Part shown: positions 1 through 8,670 of the stretch, one piece after another | Layout: every line of letters begins with the position of its first letter | How positions within the stretch are numbered: the first letter of the stretch is position 1 | Translations under genes and position numbers: made by a program | Origin: Rhodococcus spongiicola | Lineage (GTDB): Bacteria > Actinomycetota > Actinomycetes > Mycobacteriales > Mycobacteriaceae | Direction: 5' to 3' | DNA: 64,000 nucleotides | Assembly (NCBI RefSeq): GCF_004011835.1 | Contig: NZ_RKLN01000001.1 | Location: forward strand, 310,001 to 374,000 | Notes under the pieces: generated by a model | The model's input: the letters and a program-made list of their open reading frames with translations, nothing else | Told to the model about the DNA's origin: nothing | The model's database searches: none

Positions 1-856
1 CGTCGATGAGGTCGACAGGCGGTGCACCATCGCGACTGGACTCGGCCCGCGCCTCGCTCGTGAAGGTCCCCGTCGTGATCAGCAGGCCCTTCTCGCCGCG
101 ACCGGCCATTGCGCCCCGCAGGTCGCGAACAGCGCCGACACCGACGCTGCCACTGACCCGCTTGCACTGGAAGGCGACGGGAAAGCTCAACAACGAGATC
201 TGGCACATGCCGATGCCGTCGACGCCACCGTCGCCCCCGCGAGCGGTGATGGTCGCGCTCGAGAAACCGGCCTCACGCAACAAGCGCTGGATGAGCCTTT
301 CGAAGGCGGTCGACGACATCCGCAGGATCTCCTCGAGCAGTACTGCCCTCCACTCGATCGTCTCGTCGGATTCGCCGTACGCCGTGTCCGATTCCGCCTC
401 CGCGGCCGCATCCGACGGCGGAAGATCCTGCTCGTCGGGAACGCCGGCCTTGCGGTTGAGGCGTTGCCGGCGCTTGTCGGCGGTGAAGGCCGCGAGCAGC
501 GGACGGATGTCGCTTTCGGTCACCTCGCGTCCACGTTTGGTCACGCTCCACACCGCTCGACGACTGTTGGCAAGCAGGCCCATTCCCTTGAGATACGTAC
601 GCGCCCAAGCCAGTCGGTACTCGACCTCTGTCCCCGGCCCCGCTCCGTGCAGAATCCCCTGCACCTCGGGTGACCAACCCTCACGTTCCACGACCGCGCC
701 GTCGAGTTCGTTGTTCGACGCCGACCCACCGAGCGCGATGAGCGCCTGCAAGGTGGGCCAAAGTAAATCGGTGTACGGGGGGAGCTGGGCGATCAGATCC
801 GCCTGACCGGCGACGTCCCCACCCTGTCGCTCCTGCACCTGCACACCCGCTCCCAT
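1..856 (-). CDS. mrr: Mrr-like methylation-directed restriction endonuclease (3' end off the window)
   Basis: Type IV restriction enzyme that would cut modified foreign DNA. I translated the minus strand: 285 residues are visible before the left edge. Residues ~20-115 match the Mrr N-terminal winged-helix region (LLWPTLQALIALGG, SVTKRGREV). Residues ~180-285 are the Mrr catalytic domain: FERLIQRLLREAGF, then GGDGGVDG with the catalytic Asp at 213, then the FQCKR strand (Gln230, Lys232) and the family block GLLITTGTFTSEA followed by GAPPVDLID. The ATG at 856 is the first in-frame ATG but has no clear ribosome site, so the start is uncertain. The gene is divergent from the steroid dehydrogenase. 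An open frame on the opposite strand (6-806) is only its shadow. Confidence 0.85.
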   Translation of the reverse strand, partial: MGAGVQVQERQGGDVAGQADLIAQLPPYTDLLWPTLQALIALGGSASNNELDGAVVEREGWSPEVQGILHGAGPGTEVEYRLAWARTYLKGMGLLANSRRAVWSVTKRGREVTESDIRPLLAAFTADKRRQRLNRKAGVPDEQDLPPSDAAAEAESDTAYGESDETIEWRAVLLEEILRMSSTAFERLIQRLLREAGFSSATITARGGDGGVDGIGMCQISLLSFPVAFQCKRVSGSVGVGAVRDLRGAMAGRGEKGLLITTGTFTSEARAESSRDGAPPVDLID

Positions 857-1033
857 CGCACCGTCGGTCGGTGGCCGTTCGACACCGGATTCTCAGCCGA
901 CCTGGATGTTAACCGCTGGTCTGTGCGGCTTCGAATCTGGTGGCATCGGAATGCGACCGGGCAACTCGGCGTACTCGACGAGACAGTCCGACGATTCGGG
1001 CGCGCCGACCGGCTGAAGCGTCGATACTGGAAC

Positions 1034-1047
1034 AGGAACACGTTCTA
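1034..1047. promoter_or_regulatory. KstR-like operator upstream of the steroid dehydrogenase
   Basis: The 14 bases aggAACacGTTcta carry the AAC-NN-GTT core of the KstR steroid-regulon box (family consensus TnnAACnnGTTnnA, from memory); only the first base deviates. Read on the other strand it starts TAGAAC. It lies 30 bp before the start codon of the delta4-(5alpha)-dehydrogenase gene. A cleaner copy lies upstream of kstD at 54248. Binding is inferred. Confidence 0.5.
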
Positions 1048-1077
1048 CTTAGTCGCATGTCGAAAGGACCCAGCTCC

Positions 1078-2547
1078 ATGGCCGAGGCCACCTCCGTTCG
1101 TCCCCTGTCCGCCGAGACCATCGACACGTGGAACTACGAGGCCGATGTCGTGATCGCCGGCTACGGCGTCGCCGGTGCGAGCGCCGCGGTCGAGGCCGCC
1201 CGCGCCGGCGCCGAGGTCCTGGTCCTCGAGCGGGCCGGCGGCTGGGGTGGCGCGGCCTCCCTGGCCGGTGGGTTCATCTACCTGGGCGGCGGCACCGCGC
1301 TACAGAAGGCCCTCGGCTTCGAGGACACGCCCGCGAACATGAAGACCTTCATGATGGCGGCCCTCGGCCCGGGCGCCGACGAAGAGAAGATCACCGATTA
1401 CTGCGAGGGCAGCGCCGACCACTACAACTGGCTCGTCGAATGCGGCGTGCCCTTCAAGGAGAGCTTCTACGGCCAGCCCGGGTGGGAGACTCCGTTCGAC
1501 GACGGCTTGATGTACTCCGGTGGCGAGAACTCGGCTCCGTTCAGCACGATCGCCACCCCGGCTCCACGCGGGCACATCCCGCAGATGGCCGACAAGAAGG
1601 TCGGCGAGAAGGGCGGCGGCTACATGCTGATGAAGCCGCTCGTCGATACGGCCACCGCACTGGGCGTGCAGGCGCAGTACGACATGCGTGTGCAGACGCT
1701 GATCACCGACGCATCCGGGCGCGTCGTCGGCGTCCAGGCGAAGCAGTACGGCAAGGACGTCTTCGTGCGAGCCCGCAAGGGTGTGGTACTGGCCACCGGC
1801 AGCTTCGCCTACAACAAGGAGATGGTCGAGTCGTTCGCGCCGCGGCTGATCGGACGTCCCGGTGCCGCGATCGAGGAGCACGACGGCCGCGCGATCCGCA
1901 TGGCCCAGGCCCTCGGCGCCGACCTCGCCCACATGGACGCTACCGAGGTCGCGTTCTTCGGTGATCCGCAGATGATGGTCCGCGGCATCCTGGTCAACGG
2001 GCGCGGCCAGCGCTACGTCAACGAGGACACCTACCCCGGTCGTATCGGCCAGCTCACGTTGCTGCAGAACGACAATCAGGCCTACCTGATCATCGACGAG
2101 GAAGCCTACGAGGAGGCGAACACCACTCCGACGTCGACGCCCTTCTTCCGGTTCCAGCCCAAGTGGGTCGCCGAGACCGTCGAGGAACTCGAGTCGGAGA
2201 TGGGCCTGCCGGAGGGGACGCTGCAGGCCACCGTCGAGGTCTACAACAAGCACGCAGCCAGCGGGCAGGACCCGGTGCTGGGCAAGAAGTCCGAGTGGGT
2301 GAAGCCGATCGGCTCGCCCGTGGCCGCTCTCGACCTGCGCAACTTCACCGCCGGGTTCACGCTCGGCGGCCTGCGCACCAACACCGACTCCGAGGTCCTG
2401 CACGTCTCGGGTGATCCGATTCCCGGCCTGTTCGCGGCCGGCCGTTGCACTGCCGGCGTGTGCGCGTGGGGCTACGCCAGCGGCACGTCCCTCGGCGACG
2501 GCAGTTTCTTCGGTCGTCGCGCGGGCATCAGCGCCGCGAGGGGCTGA
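1078..2547 (+). CDS. 3-ketosteroid delta4-(5alpha)-dehydrogenase (FAD flavoprotein)
   Basis: 489 residues. It should introduce the delta4 double bond into 5alpha-3-ketosteroids using FAD, feeding the steroid-ring pathway. The N-terminal dinucleotide fold is ADVVIAGYGVAGASAAVEAA (residues 22-41), with ERAGGWGGAASLAGG next. The family is the fumarate reductase/KstD flavoprotein group. Reported active-site residues of the Rhodococcus jostii enzyme are Tyr319, Tyr466 and Ser468 (from memory). With this start, Tyr319 (NEDTYP), Tyr466 and Ser468 (WGYASG) fall at exactly those numbers, which supports both function and start. The start at 1078 has AAAGGA nine bases upstream; an ATG at 1057 is less well placed. 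A KstR-like box precedes it. Other FAD reductases of the group are the alternative. Confidence 0.85.
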   Translation: MAEATSVRPLSAETIDTWNYEADVVIAGYGVAGASAAVEAARAGAEVLVLERAGGWGGAASLAGGFIYLGGGTALQKALGFEDTPANMKTFMMAALGPGADEEKITDYCEGSADHYNWLVECGVPFKESFYGQPGWETPFDDGLMYSGGENSAPFSTIATPAPRGHIPQMADKKVGEKGGGYMLMKPLVDTATALGVQAQYDMRVQTLITDASGRVVGVQAKQYGKDVFVRARKGVVLATGSFAYNKEMVESFAPRLIGRPGAAIEEHDGRAIRMAQALGADLAHMDATEVAFFGDPQMMVRGILVNGRGQRYVNEDTYPGRIGQLTLLQNDNQAYLIIDEEAYEEANTTPTSTPFFRFQPKWVAETVEELESEMGLPEGTLQATVEVYNKHAASGQDPVLGKKSEWVKPIGSPVAALDLRNFTAGFTLGGLRTNTDSEVLHVSGDPIPGLFAAGRCTAGVCAWGYASGTSLGDGSFFGRRAGISAARG

Positions 2548-2569
2548 TGCCGGGGAGGTGACCGGGTAC

Positions 2570-2590
2570 GCCCGGCCGGTCAGGCCGGGC
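2570..2590 (+). terminator. Hairpin terminator after the steroid dehydrogenase
   Basis: GCCCGGCC and GGCCGGGC pair perfectly around a five-base loop, 23 bp after the stop codon. There is no T-run, as is usual for actinobacterial terminators. Confidence 0.6.
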
Positions 2591-2759
2591 TGACCCCGTC
2601 ACCGAGGAGAAGCATCCCCGCGGTCCGCACGAATTCGCGGCATGCCCGACGTTTCGGTCAGGCCTTGCCTTGTGAGCTGACCGGTACCGCCACGCGGGGC
2701 ATACTCGGGGGAAGACCGCCGCCCTCGGGGCGGATTCCAGCCGTTTCGGGGATGCACTC

Positions 2760-4454
2760 ATGACCGAGACCGAGTCCGATTCCGATTCCGTCGACGGGAA
2801 CACGCTCGTCGTCGATGCGCTTGCCGCCAATGGCGTCTCGACTATCTACGGGGTCGTCGGAATCCCTGTCACCGATCTCGCCCGCACGGCCCAGGAACGG
2901 GGCATGCGCTATCTGGGTTTCCGCAACGAGCAGGCCGCCGGGCATGCGGCCGCGGCGGCGGGCTATCTCACCGGGCGCCCCGGCATCTGCCTGACAGTGT
3001 CGGCGCCGGGCTTCCTGAACGGGGTGGTGGCGCTTGCGAACGCGACCGTCAACTGCTTCCCCATGATCCAGATCAGCGGATCGAGCGACCGCGCCATCGT
3101 CGACCTCGAGCAGGGCGACTACGAGGAACTCGACCAACTGACCGCGGCGCGCCCGTTCGCGAAGGCCGCGTACCGCGTCGACTCCCCCGAGCTGATCGGC
3201 GTGGGTGTGGGCCGTGCGATCCGCGCCGCGGTCTCCGGTCGGCCCGGCGGCGTGTACCTGGATCTGCCGGCCGACGTCCTGAGCGCGTCCGCTCAACGCA
3301 CCCCGCCTCCACGGATTGTCGATCCGTCGCCGCGCCAGATCCCGGCGCCCGAATCGGTGGACCGGGCGGTTGCCCTGCTCGAGCAGGCGCGGCGCCCGCT
3401 GATCGTTCTCGGTAAGGGAGCCGCCTACGCGCGCGCCGACGCCGTGATCCGCGAGCTCGTCGAAGCGACGGGTGCGCCGTTCCTACCGATGTCGATGGCC
3501 AAGGGACTTCTGCCTGACGACCATCCCCAGTCGGCGGCGGCCGCACGATCGCTGGTGCTCGCCGACGCCGACGTCGTGGTCCTGGTCGGTGCGCGCTTGA
3601 ACTGGCTGCTCGACCACGGGCGACCACCGCGGTGGTCGGCGGATGCACGGTTCATCCAACTCGACATCTGCGCAGCCGAGTTCGACAGCAACCGCCCGAT
3701 CGAGGCACCGGTACTCGGGGACATCGCTTCCTCGGCGGCCGCACTGCTCGCGGCAGTCCGCCGGAGCCGTATCGCCCCGGTGCCCGAGTGGCGGGAGCAG
3801 ATCGAGGCAAGCAAGCGAGCGAACGTCAAGAGAATGGACGCGCAGCTGCACGCCGACGTGCACCCGATGAACTTCGCTGTCGCGCTGCGGGCGATCCGAG
3901 ACGTCCTCGACGACCACCGTGATGCGATCGTCGTCAGCGAGGGCGCGAACACCCTCGACAGCGCGCGCAACATCATTCCGATCTACGCACCCCGGCACCG
4001 GCTCGACGCCGGGACCTGGGGCGTGATGGGCGTCGGCCTCGGGTACGCGATCGCCGCAGCCGTGGAGACGGGCGAGCCCGTAGTAGCGATCGAGGGAGAC
4101 AGCGCGTTCGGCTTCAGCGGCATGGAGATCGAGACGGTCTGCAGGTACAAACTGCCGGTCGTCGTGATCGTGTTCAACAACGGCGGGGTCTATCGCGGCG
4201 ACGAGATCAACGCCCACTCCGACGACCCGGCACCGACGGTGCTGCTGCACTCGAGTCGGTACGACACGTTGATCGAGGCATTCGGCGGCGTCGGATACCA
4301 CGCCGAGACCCCGGCCCACGTAGCGGCGGCGCTCCGGTCGGCACTCACCACCGCGGCGCCGGCGTTGATCGACTGCGTGATCGACCCAGCCGTCGGCACC
4401 GAGAGTGGCCACCTGCAGAAGCTGAATCGACTGGCCCGCGAGGAGGAACCATGA
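2760..4454 (+). CDS. oxc: Oxalyl-CoA decarboxylase
   Basis: 564 residues, usual for the family. A thiamine-diphosphate enzyme that decarboxylates oxalyl-CoA to formyl-CoA, the energy-yielding step of oxalate breakdown. The N-terminal pyrimidine-binding domain shows GVVGIPVTDLA and RNEQAAGHAAAAAGYLTG, with the conserved Glu of TPP enzymes at RNEQ. The C-terminal TPP/metal motif starts at EGDSAFGFSGMEIETVCRY (from about residue 445) and ends at FNNGG. The match to oxalyl-CoA decarboxylase rather than acetolactate synthase rests on SAPGFLNGVVALANATVNC and the GDSAFGFSGME form of the motif. Its last four bases (ATGA) are shared with the start of frc, so the two are translationally coupled. No oxalate transporter is next to them. 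Confidence 0.9.
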   Translation: MTETESDSDSVDGNTLVVDALAANGVSTIYGVVGIPVTDLARTAQERGMRYLGFRNEQAAGHAAAAAGYLTGRPGICLTVSAPGFLNGVVALANATVNCFPMIQISGSSDRAIVDLEQGDYEELDQLTAARPFAKAAYRVDSPELIGVGVGRAIRAAVSGRPGGVYLDLPADVLSASAQRTPPPRIVDPSPRQIPAPESVDRAVALLEQARRPLIVLGKGAAYARADAVIRELVEATGAPFLPMSMAKGLLPDDHPQSAAAARSLVLADADVVVLVGARLNWLLDHGRPPRWSADARFIQLDICAAEFDSNRPIEAPVLGDIASSAAALLAAVRRSRIAPVPEWREQIEASKRANVKRMDAQLHADVHPMNFAVALRAIRDVLDDHRDAIVVSEGANTLDSARNIIPIYAPRHRLDAGTWGVMGVGLGYAIAAAVETGEPVVAIEGDSAFGFSGMEIETVCRYKLPVVVIVFNNGGVYRGDEINAHSDDPAPTVLLHSSRYDTLIEAFGGVGYHAETPAHVAAALRSALTTAAPALIDCVIDPAVGTESGHLQKLNRLAREEEP

Positions 4455-5635
4455 CCGAACACGATCCCGGCGGATACCTCGATCCCACCAAACCACAAGC
4501 ACTCGAAGGGATTACGGTCGTCGACTTCACCCGGGTGCTCGCCGGGCCGACCTGCACCCGGATGCTCGCCGACGCGGGCGCTCGGATCATCAAGATCGAA
4601 CGACCGGGCATCGGCGACGACACCCGTCAGATGGGCCCGTTCGCCGACGACGGCACCTCCGAGTACTACCGGCTGGCGAATGTCGGCAAGGAGAGCATCG
4701 CAGTGGACCTGAAGGATCCGGACGACATGGCGCTGGTCCGGTCGATGATCAAGCACGCCGACGTGGTGGTCGAGAACTTCCGCCCCGGAGTGATGGCCGG
4801 GCTCGGCCTTGCGCCCGACGACCTCGTCGCGCAGCATCCCCGACTGATCGTGTGCTCGATCTCCGGGTTCGGCCAGTCCGGCCCGATGCACCAGGAACCG
4901 GCCTACGACACGGTTGTCCAAGCCCTGTCGGGAATCATGGACGCCACCGGTTGGCCGGATGGTCGCCCGACCCGGGTGGGCACGTCGATCTCGGACATTG
5001 CCGGGGGGATCATGGGCTACTGCGGCGTCGTCACCGCCCTCGTCGCGAGGGAACGTACCGGCCGCGGGACGACCGTGGACATCGCGATGCTCGACAGCAC
5101 CTTCGTGTTGATGCAACAGTGCCTGATGGACGTGCTCGGGCGCCGCGTGCGCCCGACGCGCCTGGGCAACCGGCACCCGTTCATGTACCCGTTCGACACG
5201 TTCGAATGCAGCGATCGACCGATCGCGATCGCCGTCGGCAACGACCGTCTGTTCGAAACCTTGTGCAATGCAATGGGCCTGACGCACCTCCCGGCCGACG
5301 CGCGGTTCGCCACCAACGTCAACCGGTGTGCCAACCACGCCGACCTGAAGGCCGCGATGGAGAAGGTGCTGAGCACCGACACCTGCGAAACCTGGCGCAG
5401 CCGGCTGGTCGATGCGGGCGTGCCGGTCGGAATGGTCCTCAACATCGAGGACACCTGCAAACTCGACCAGATCGCGGTACGCGGCATGATCAAAAACGTT
5501 GGCGGGTTCGACGTTACGGGAACACCGCTCAAGTTCGGGACGTGGGATTCGGTCGGCGCGACGATTCCTTCTCCGGACCTCGACGACTGCGGAGAGTTGC
5601 TCCGAAGGGAGTTCGCGCCGCGCCCCGATGCGTGA
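4451..5635 (+). CDS. frc: Formyl-CoA:oxalate CoA-transferase
   Basis: 394 residues, class III CoA-transferase. It moves CoA from formyl-CoA to oxalate, regenerating the substrate of Oxc so that the two enzymes form a cycle. The family N-terminus is clear (LEGITVVDFTRVLAGPTCTR), followed by VENFRPGVM and ISGFGQSGP. The catalytic Asp of the family is Asp153 in the PAYDTVVQA motif. The ATG overlaps the oxc stop by four bases. The gene is slightly shorter than the E. coli enzyme (about 416), so a related CoA-transferase substrate cannot be excluded, but the partner gene makes oxalate the best reading. Confidence 0.88.
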   Translation: MTEHDPGGYLDPTKPQALEGITVVDFTRVLAGPTCTRMLADAGARIIKIERPGIGDDTRQMGPFADDGTSEYYRLANVGKESIAVDLKDPDDMALVRSMIKHADVVVENFRPGVMAGLGLAPDDLVAQHPRLIVCSISGFGQSGPMHQEPAYDTVVQALSGIMDATGWPDGRPTRVGTSISDIAGGIMGYCGVVTALVARERTGRGTTVDIAMLDSTFVLMQQCLMDVLGRRVRPTRLGNRHPFMYPFDTFECSDRPIAIAVGNDRLFETLCNAMGLTHLPADARFATNVNRCANHADLKAAMEKVLSTDTCETWRSRLVDAGVPVGMVLNIEDTCKLDQIAVRGMIKNVGGFDVTGTPLKFGTWDSVGATIPSPDLDDCGELLRREFAPRPDA

Positions 5636-5671
5636 CACGGGCGGAACAAATTGCGACACGCATCCATAACA

Positions 5672-5731
5672 TCCATAACACTTGGTTGACAGCCGCATAC
5701 CTTCCATAACACTTGTTTGACAGCCGCATAC
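5672..5731. repeat. Two tandem 29-bp repeats in front of the MarR-GNAT gene
   Basis: Units at 5672-5700 and 5703-5731 differ at one base (G/T) and are two bases apart. Each begins TCCATAACACTTG and contains TTGACAGCCGCATAC. A further partial unit (TCCATAAC) sits at 5663. The TTGACA looks like a -35 element but no good -10 follows. They could be operator or promoter duplications upstream of the next gene. Confidence 0.8.
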
Positions 5732-5752
5732 GGCAAGTCGACAGTGGCGGAT

Positions 5753-6595
5753 ATGGCCCCGCTCGACCCGTTGGTTTCCGAAGTCCGAGAGTTCAACCGC
5801 TTCTACACGCGGGCCGTTGGGCTGGAGCCAGTCGCGCCGGCCGGCGCTCCGTTCAGCCCCACCGAAGCGTCTGTTCTGGACGAGCTCACCAGGTTCGCCG
5901 ACGCTGGACTTGTCGACAGCGAGGCACCGGTCACCGAACGCCTTGGCCAACGCGTCGTCCTGACGCAGGCTGGTCGGGACTCTCTCGCCAAGCTCGACAC
6001 CGCGCGGGACCGCGCAGCCGATGCGTTGCTGTCCTCACTAGGACGGACACAGCGCCGGGAGCTCGTCGAGGCAATGGCGCGGATCCGCCGTGCGCTGGGC
6101 AAGCAGGCGCGATCTCCGGATTTCGTCCTCCGCGCACCGGATCCTGGCGACTTGGGCTGGGTCATCGAGCGCCACGGTTCCATCTACGCCAGCGAGTACC
6201 AGTGGGACGCAACGCTGGAGGTGACCGTAACCAAGATCGTCGCCGACTTCGCCGAACGGCGCGGCAGTCGCGAAGCGGCGTGGATTGCCGAGCTGGACGG
6301 CGAACGGATCGGCTGCGTGTTCTGCATCGCGACCGATCAGGTAGCCACTGCTCAGCTGCGCCTACTGTTCGTCGATCCGTCGGCCCGCAATATGGGAGTG
6401 GGTACGCGGTTGGTGCAGGAGAGCCTTCGTTTCGCCAAACAATCCGAGTACAACCGAATCATGCTGTGGACCATCGAGGTACTCGAGGCCGCGCGAAGGA
6501 TCTACGCCAAGTCGGGATTCCAAATCGACCGCCGAGAGCCCGAACACCACTTCGGACAGGACCTCGTCAGCGAATACTGGTCGCGGGCCCTCTGA
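5753..6595 (+). CDS. MarR-GNAT fusion protein with a shortened DNA-binding half
   Basis: 280 residues. The N-terminal part resembles the MarR half of MarR-acetyltransferase fusions (LVSEVREFNRFYTRAVG, FSPTEASVLDEL, LTQAGRDSLAKLD). The C-terminal part (~130-280) is a GNAT acetyltransferase with the acetyl-CoA loop region VDPSARNMGVGTRLVQES and FAKQSEYNRIMLWT. Between VLDEL and RFADAGLV, where the two HTH helices normally lie, about 22-25 residues are missing without loss of frame. The protein therefore probably cannot read DNA the usual way; the GNAT half looks intact. The start is uncertain: TTG 5717, GTG 5744 and ATG 5753 are in frame and none has a good ribosome site. Confidence 0.75.
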   Translation: MAPLDPLVSEVREFNRFYTRAVGLEPVAPAGAPFSPTEASVLDELTRFADAGLVDSEAPVTERLGQRVVLTQAGRDSLAKLDTARDRAADALLSSLGRTQRRELVEAMARIRRALGKQARSPDFVLRAPDPGDLGWVIERHGSIYASEYQWDATLEVTVTKIVADFAERRGSREAAWIAELDGERIGCVFCIATDQVATAQLRLLFVDPSARNMGVGTRLVQESLRFAKQSEYNRIMLWTIEVLEAARRIYAKSGFQIDRREPEHHFGQDLVSEYWSRAL

Positions 6596-6655
6596 CCTCG
6601 CGCAGACCTCGAAGGAGCGCGTCCGTGCTCGAGTCTGTATCTCCGAATACCCCGG

Positions 6656-7417
6656 TCAGCCGATACTGGCATGCCACACGAGCGCGGCGGCAAGCGCACC
6701 GGCGCCGTTGAGCGACCAGTGCAGCGCGATCGGCGCCAGCAGGCTCCCGCTGCGGCGGCGCAGCCACGTGAAGACGAAACCGGCGACTGCTGTCGCGGCG
6801 ACGGCACCAGCAATGCCGAGCGCCTGCCCGAGCGGTCCTCCACCCAGGATCTCCGTCAATCCACGATTACCCGTCGTCAGCCCCAAGGACGAGGCGATGT
6901 GCCACAGCCCGAAGAGCAGGGAGCCGGCCGCGAACACTCCGCGGACACCGGAGACACGGGACAGAGTCCCGTGCAGCACGCCCCGGAAGGCGAGTTCCTC
7001 GGGGATCACCGTCTGGAGCGGGATGACGATCATCGACGCGATGAGGGCACCGGAGATGGTGGCGTATCGGTCGGCCATGAAGAACGGGCGCGTGATGGGA
7101 AGGGCGATGCCGATCCCGATGACGGCGAGCACGATGCCCATGGATGCCAGGGAGTAGAGCGTCCCCTTGCGCCAGTGCCTTGGGGACAGCCCCAATTCCG
7201 ACCAGGCGAGTCCTCGACGACGGCTCAACATGACGAGGGTGGCGGCAGCGATCGGGACCGTCGCGATGCTCGCCCAGACGGTCGTGAAGTGCGCGATCAG
7301 GTTGGTCGCAACCAGCACAACCACCACAACGGCCACGTCGAGCCAAGCGTGCCACACGCGAATCCGGTGAATACCCGTCGAGGATCCGGCTCCCGCGGTC
7401 TGAGTGGCAAGGATCAT
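6656..7417 (-). CDS. CPBP-family intramembrane metalloprotease (CAAX/Abi)
   Basis: 253 residues, multi-pass membrane protein. Hydrophobic segments include WLDVAVVVVVLVATNLIAH, GIVLAVIGIGIALPI and AGAVAATAVAGFVFTWL. The three family motifs are present in order: PEELAFRG (EExxxR), FGLWHIASS (FxxxH) and LHWSLNG (HxxxN), which form the metal and catalytic site. Members cleave prenylated or other membrane substrates; some process bacteriocins or signal peptides. The real ATG is taken at 7417, with GGAG upstream; the frame stays open further upstream without coding character. It lies just beyond the secreted-peptide array, on the same strand, which makes a processing role thinkable but unproven. 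Confidence 0.82.
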   Translation of the reverse strand: MILATQTAGAGSSTGIHRIRVWHAWLDVAVVVVVLVATNLIAHFTTVWASIATVPIAAATLVMLSRRRGLAWSELGLSPRHWRKGTLYSLASMGIVLAVIGIGIALPITRPFFMADRYATISGALIASMIVIPLQTVIPEELAFRGVLHGTLSRVSGVRGVFAAGSLLFGLWHIASSLGLTTGNRGLTEILGGGPLGQALGIAGAVAATAVAGFVFTWLRRRSGSLLAPIALHWSLNGAGALAAALVWHASIG

Positions 7418-7859
7418 GCGCTGAGCAGCTCCAGTTCTCTGCGATCCACCCGGCACCGAGAGAACCACTGATCGTAACCTGTCCGTTATTTCCAGCGAGC
7501 GTACGCCTGCCCAACGAAGGACGTGCGGTGAGCTTGCCCACACCCACGCCGCGACCTCCGGCTGTTTCCTGGGTGCCGTTGCGACGACCGGCGATGCAGT
7601 GCCCGGACAAATTCCAAGCCGCAGCCATTCTCGACATACTCCGTGACCGAAACGCAGACTCTGCACAACAGTTGTGAACGACAGCGGCATCGTCACCGGC
7701 ACACCGGAACCGACCAACCGTGCGGACTGATCAGCGAACCAAGCGCCGGCCGGTGAAACGGCACGGCCGCCGCGACCCCCACACCGAGGGGGCTGCGACG
7801 ACCGCGCGGACCCGCCGACAAACGCGGGCATGGCCTTCAGTCAGGCGCTGAACAGTCGT
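7418..7859. other. Gene-free stretch between the protease and peptide P1
   Basis: No convincing gene on either strand. It holds the upstream region of the protease gene and, at 7762-7807, the hairpin that follows peptide gene P1. The start of a diverged array unit is visible from about 7735. Confidence 0.5.
7762..7807 (-). terminator. Hairpin downstream of peptide gene P1
   Basis: Imperfect stem built on CCCCC/GGGGG flanked by CCGCCGCG and TGCGACGACCGCG. It occupies the same place as the better hairpins after P2 and P3, so it is a diverged copy of a repeated terminator. Confidence 0.5.
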
Positions 7860-8183
7860 TCACTCAATCCAAACTCCCTCGCCCCAACAGGCGCCTTCGC
7901 CGCCTTGAGCACTCAAGCAATACCCCAAGCTAACGCTGAGGAAAGATATGAACGCAGTCCCTGCGGCCAAACCCACTACGGGGGCCACTACAGAGCCCAG
8001 AACAGGGTCATACACGAGCGCCTCGAGCGACTGGGTGCCCGGTGGCGGCGGTGTCAGGTCGGACACCGCCTCCATGCCCGGTTCCGACGGTGCGGCGCTC
8101 GCCTGGGTGGCGCCGAACCCCCCAGCAACGAGTCCGACAGTCGCGGCCACGACGATCAACGGCTTCCGAATGGATCGGATCAC
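7860..8183 (-). CDS. Small secreted peptide P1 of the tandem array
   Basis: 107 residues, function unknown. GTG start six bases after a perfect AGGAGG. Residues 1-30 are a signal peptide (RSIRKPLIVVAATVGLVAGG) ending in TQASA, with cleavage likely at ASA-AP. The mature part starts acidic and proline-rich (PSEPGMEAVSDLTPPPP), then a glycine/alanine/valine-rich hydrophobic stretch, then a tail with LGYC and GACWG that could form a disulfide loop. P1, P2 and P4 share signal peptide, leader and spacing but differ in the tail. It is transcribed toward the CPBP protease. I recognise no named family. Confidence 0.8.
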   Translation of the reverse strand: MIRSIRKPLIVVAATVGLVAGGFGATQASAAPSEPGMEAVSDLTPPPPGTQSLEALVYDPVLGSVVAPVVGLAAGTAFISFLSVSLGYCLSAQGGEGACWGEGVWIE

Positions 8184-8256
8184 GAAACTCCTCCTGAAAT
8201 TGGTCAGCAATCGACCCGGTAGAGCCTCCGTGAATTGACGGTCCCCCCGTGCCGAA

Positions 8257-8279
8257 CTCGGGTCAATCGACGACCCGAG
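8257..8279 (-). promoter_or_regulatory. Conserved leader hairpin of P1
   Basis: CTCGGGTC and GACCCGAG form an eight-base stem with a seven-base loop. Directly upstream on the minus strand is TTTGATAGCGTCTG, a likely -10 region shared by all array members. The hairpin therefore probably lies at the very 5' end of the transcript. Equivalent hairpins occur at 9100, 9710, 10356 and 32781. Confidence 0.6.
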
Positions 8280-8621
8280 GCGCAGACGCTATCAAACGTT
8301 CGTTCGTGTCCGCAAAAGGTCTCGCGCGCGTCGCGGCCACACGCTCACCCGCGAGTCGCGTGGCCAATACCACCCGGATACCGAACGCGCACTGGCCGTG
8401 AAATCCACTGGTGCTAGGCTGATTCACGCACGACCTAGAGAGGCTTACCGCAACACTCGGCGTTCTGTCTCCGCTCCCCAAGCACGCCTTGCCCTCCTCG
8501 ACCAGTCATCCGTCGCATGATCCGTGGCACCAAGGATCCCGTATCGTCGCCGTACCGTTTCTCGGCACCACGACGACACCATCACTGTGAGAAAGGAATC
8601 GACCACATTCCTGTGAAAACG

Positions 8622-8670
8622 ACACGGTCGTCGCAACCTCCCGCATCGCGAGAGCTTGCGACGACCGCGT
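8622..8670 (-). terminator. Hairpin downstream of P2
   Basis: CGGTCGTCGCAA (8625-8636) pairs perfectly over 12 bp with TTGCGACGACCG (8656-8667); the stem extends with two more pairs after one mismatch. Nearly the same hairpin follows P3. No T-run. Confidence 0.65.

Noticed and set aside
6-806. 266-codon open frame on the plus strand
   Set aside because: It is antisense to the Mrr-like gene, whose minus-strand translation shows clear family motifs; the plus-strand product is low-complexity Arg/Ser.
1300-2403. 367-codon minus-strand open frame
   Set aside because: Antisense to the delta4-(5alpha)-dehydrogenase; high GC keeps opposite frames open.
5686-5745. TTGACA boxes as a full sigma-70 promoter
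   Set aside because: No matching -10 element at 16-18 bp from either TTGACA.
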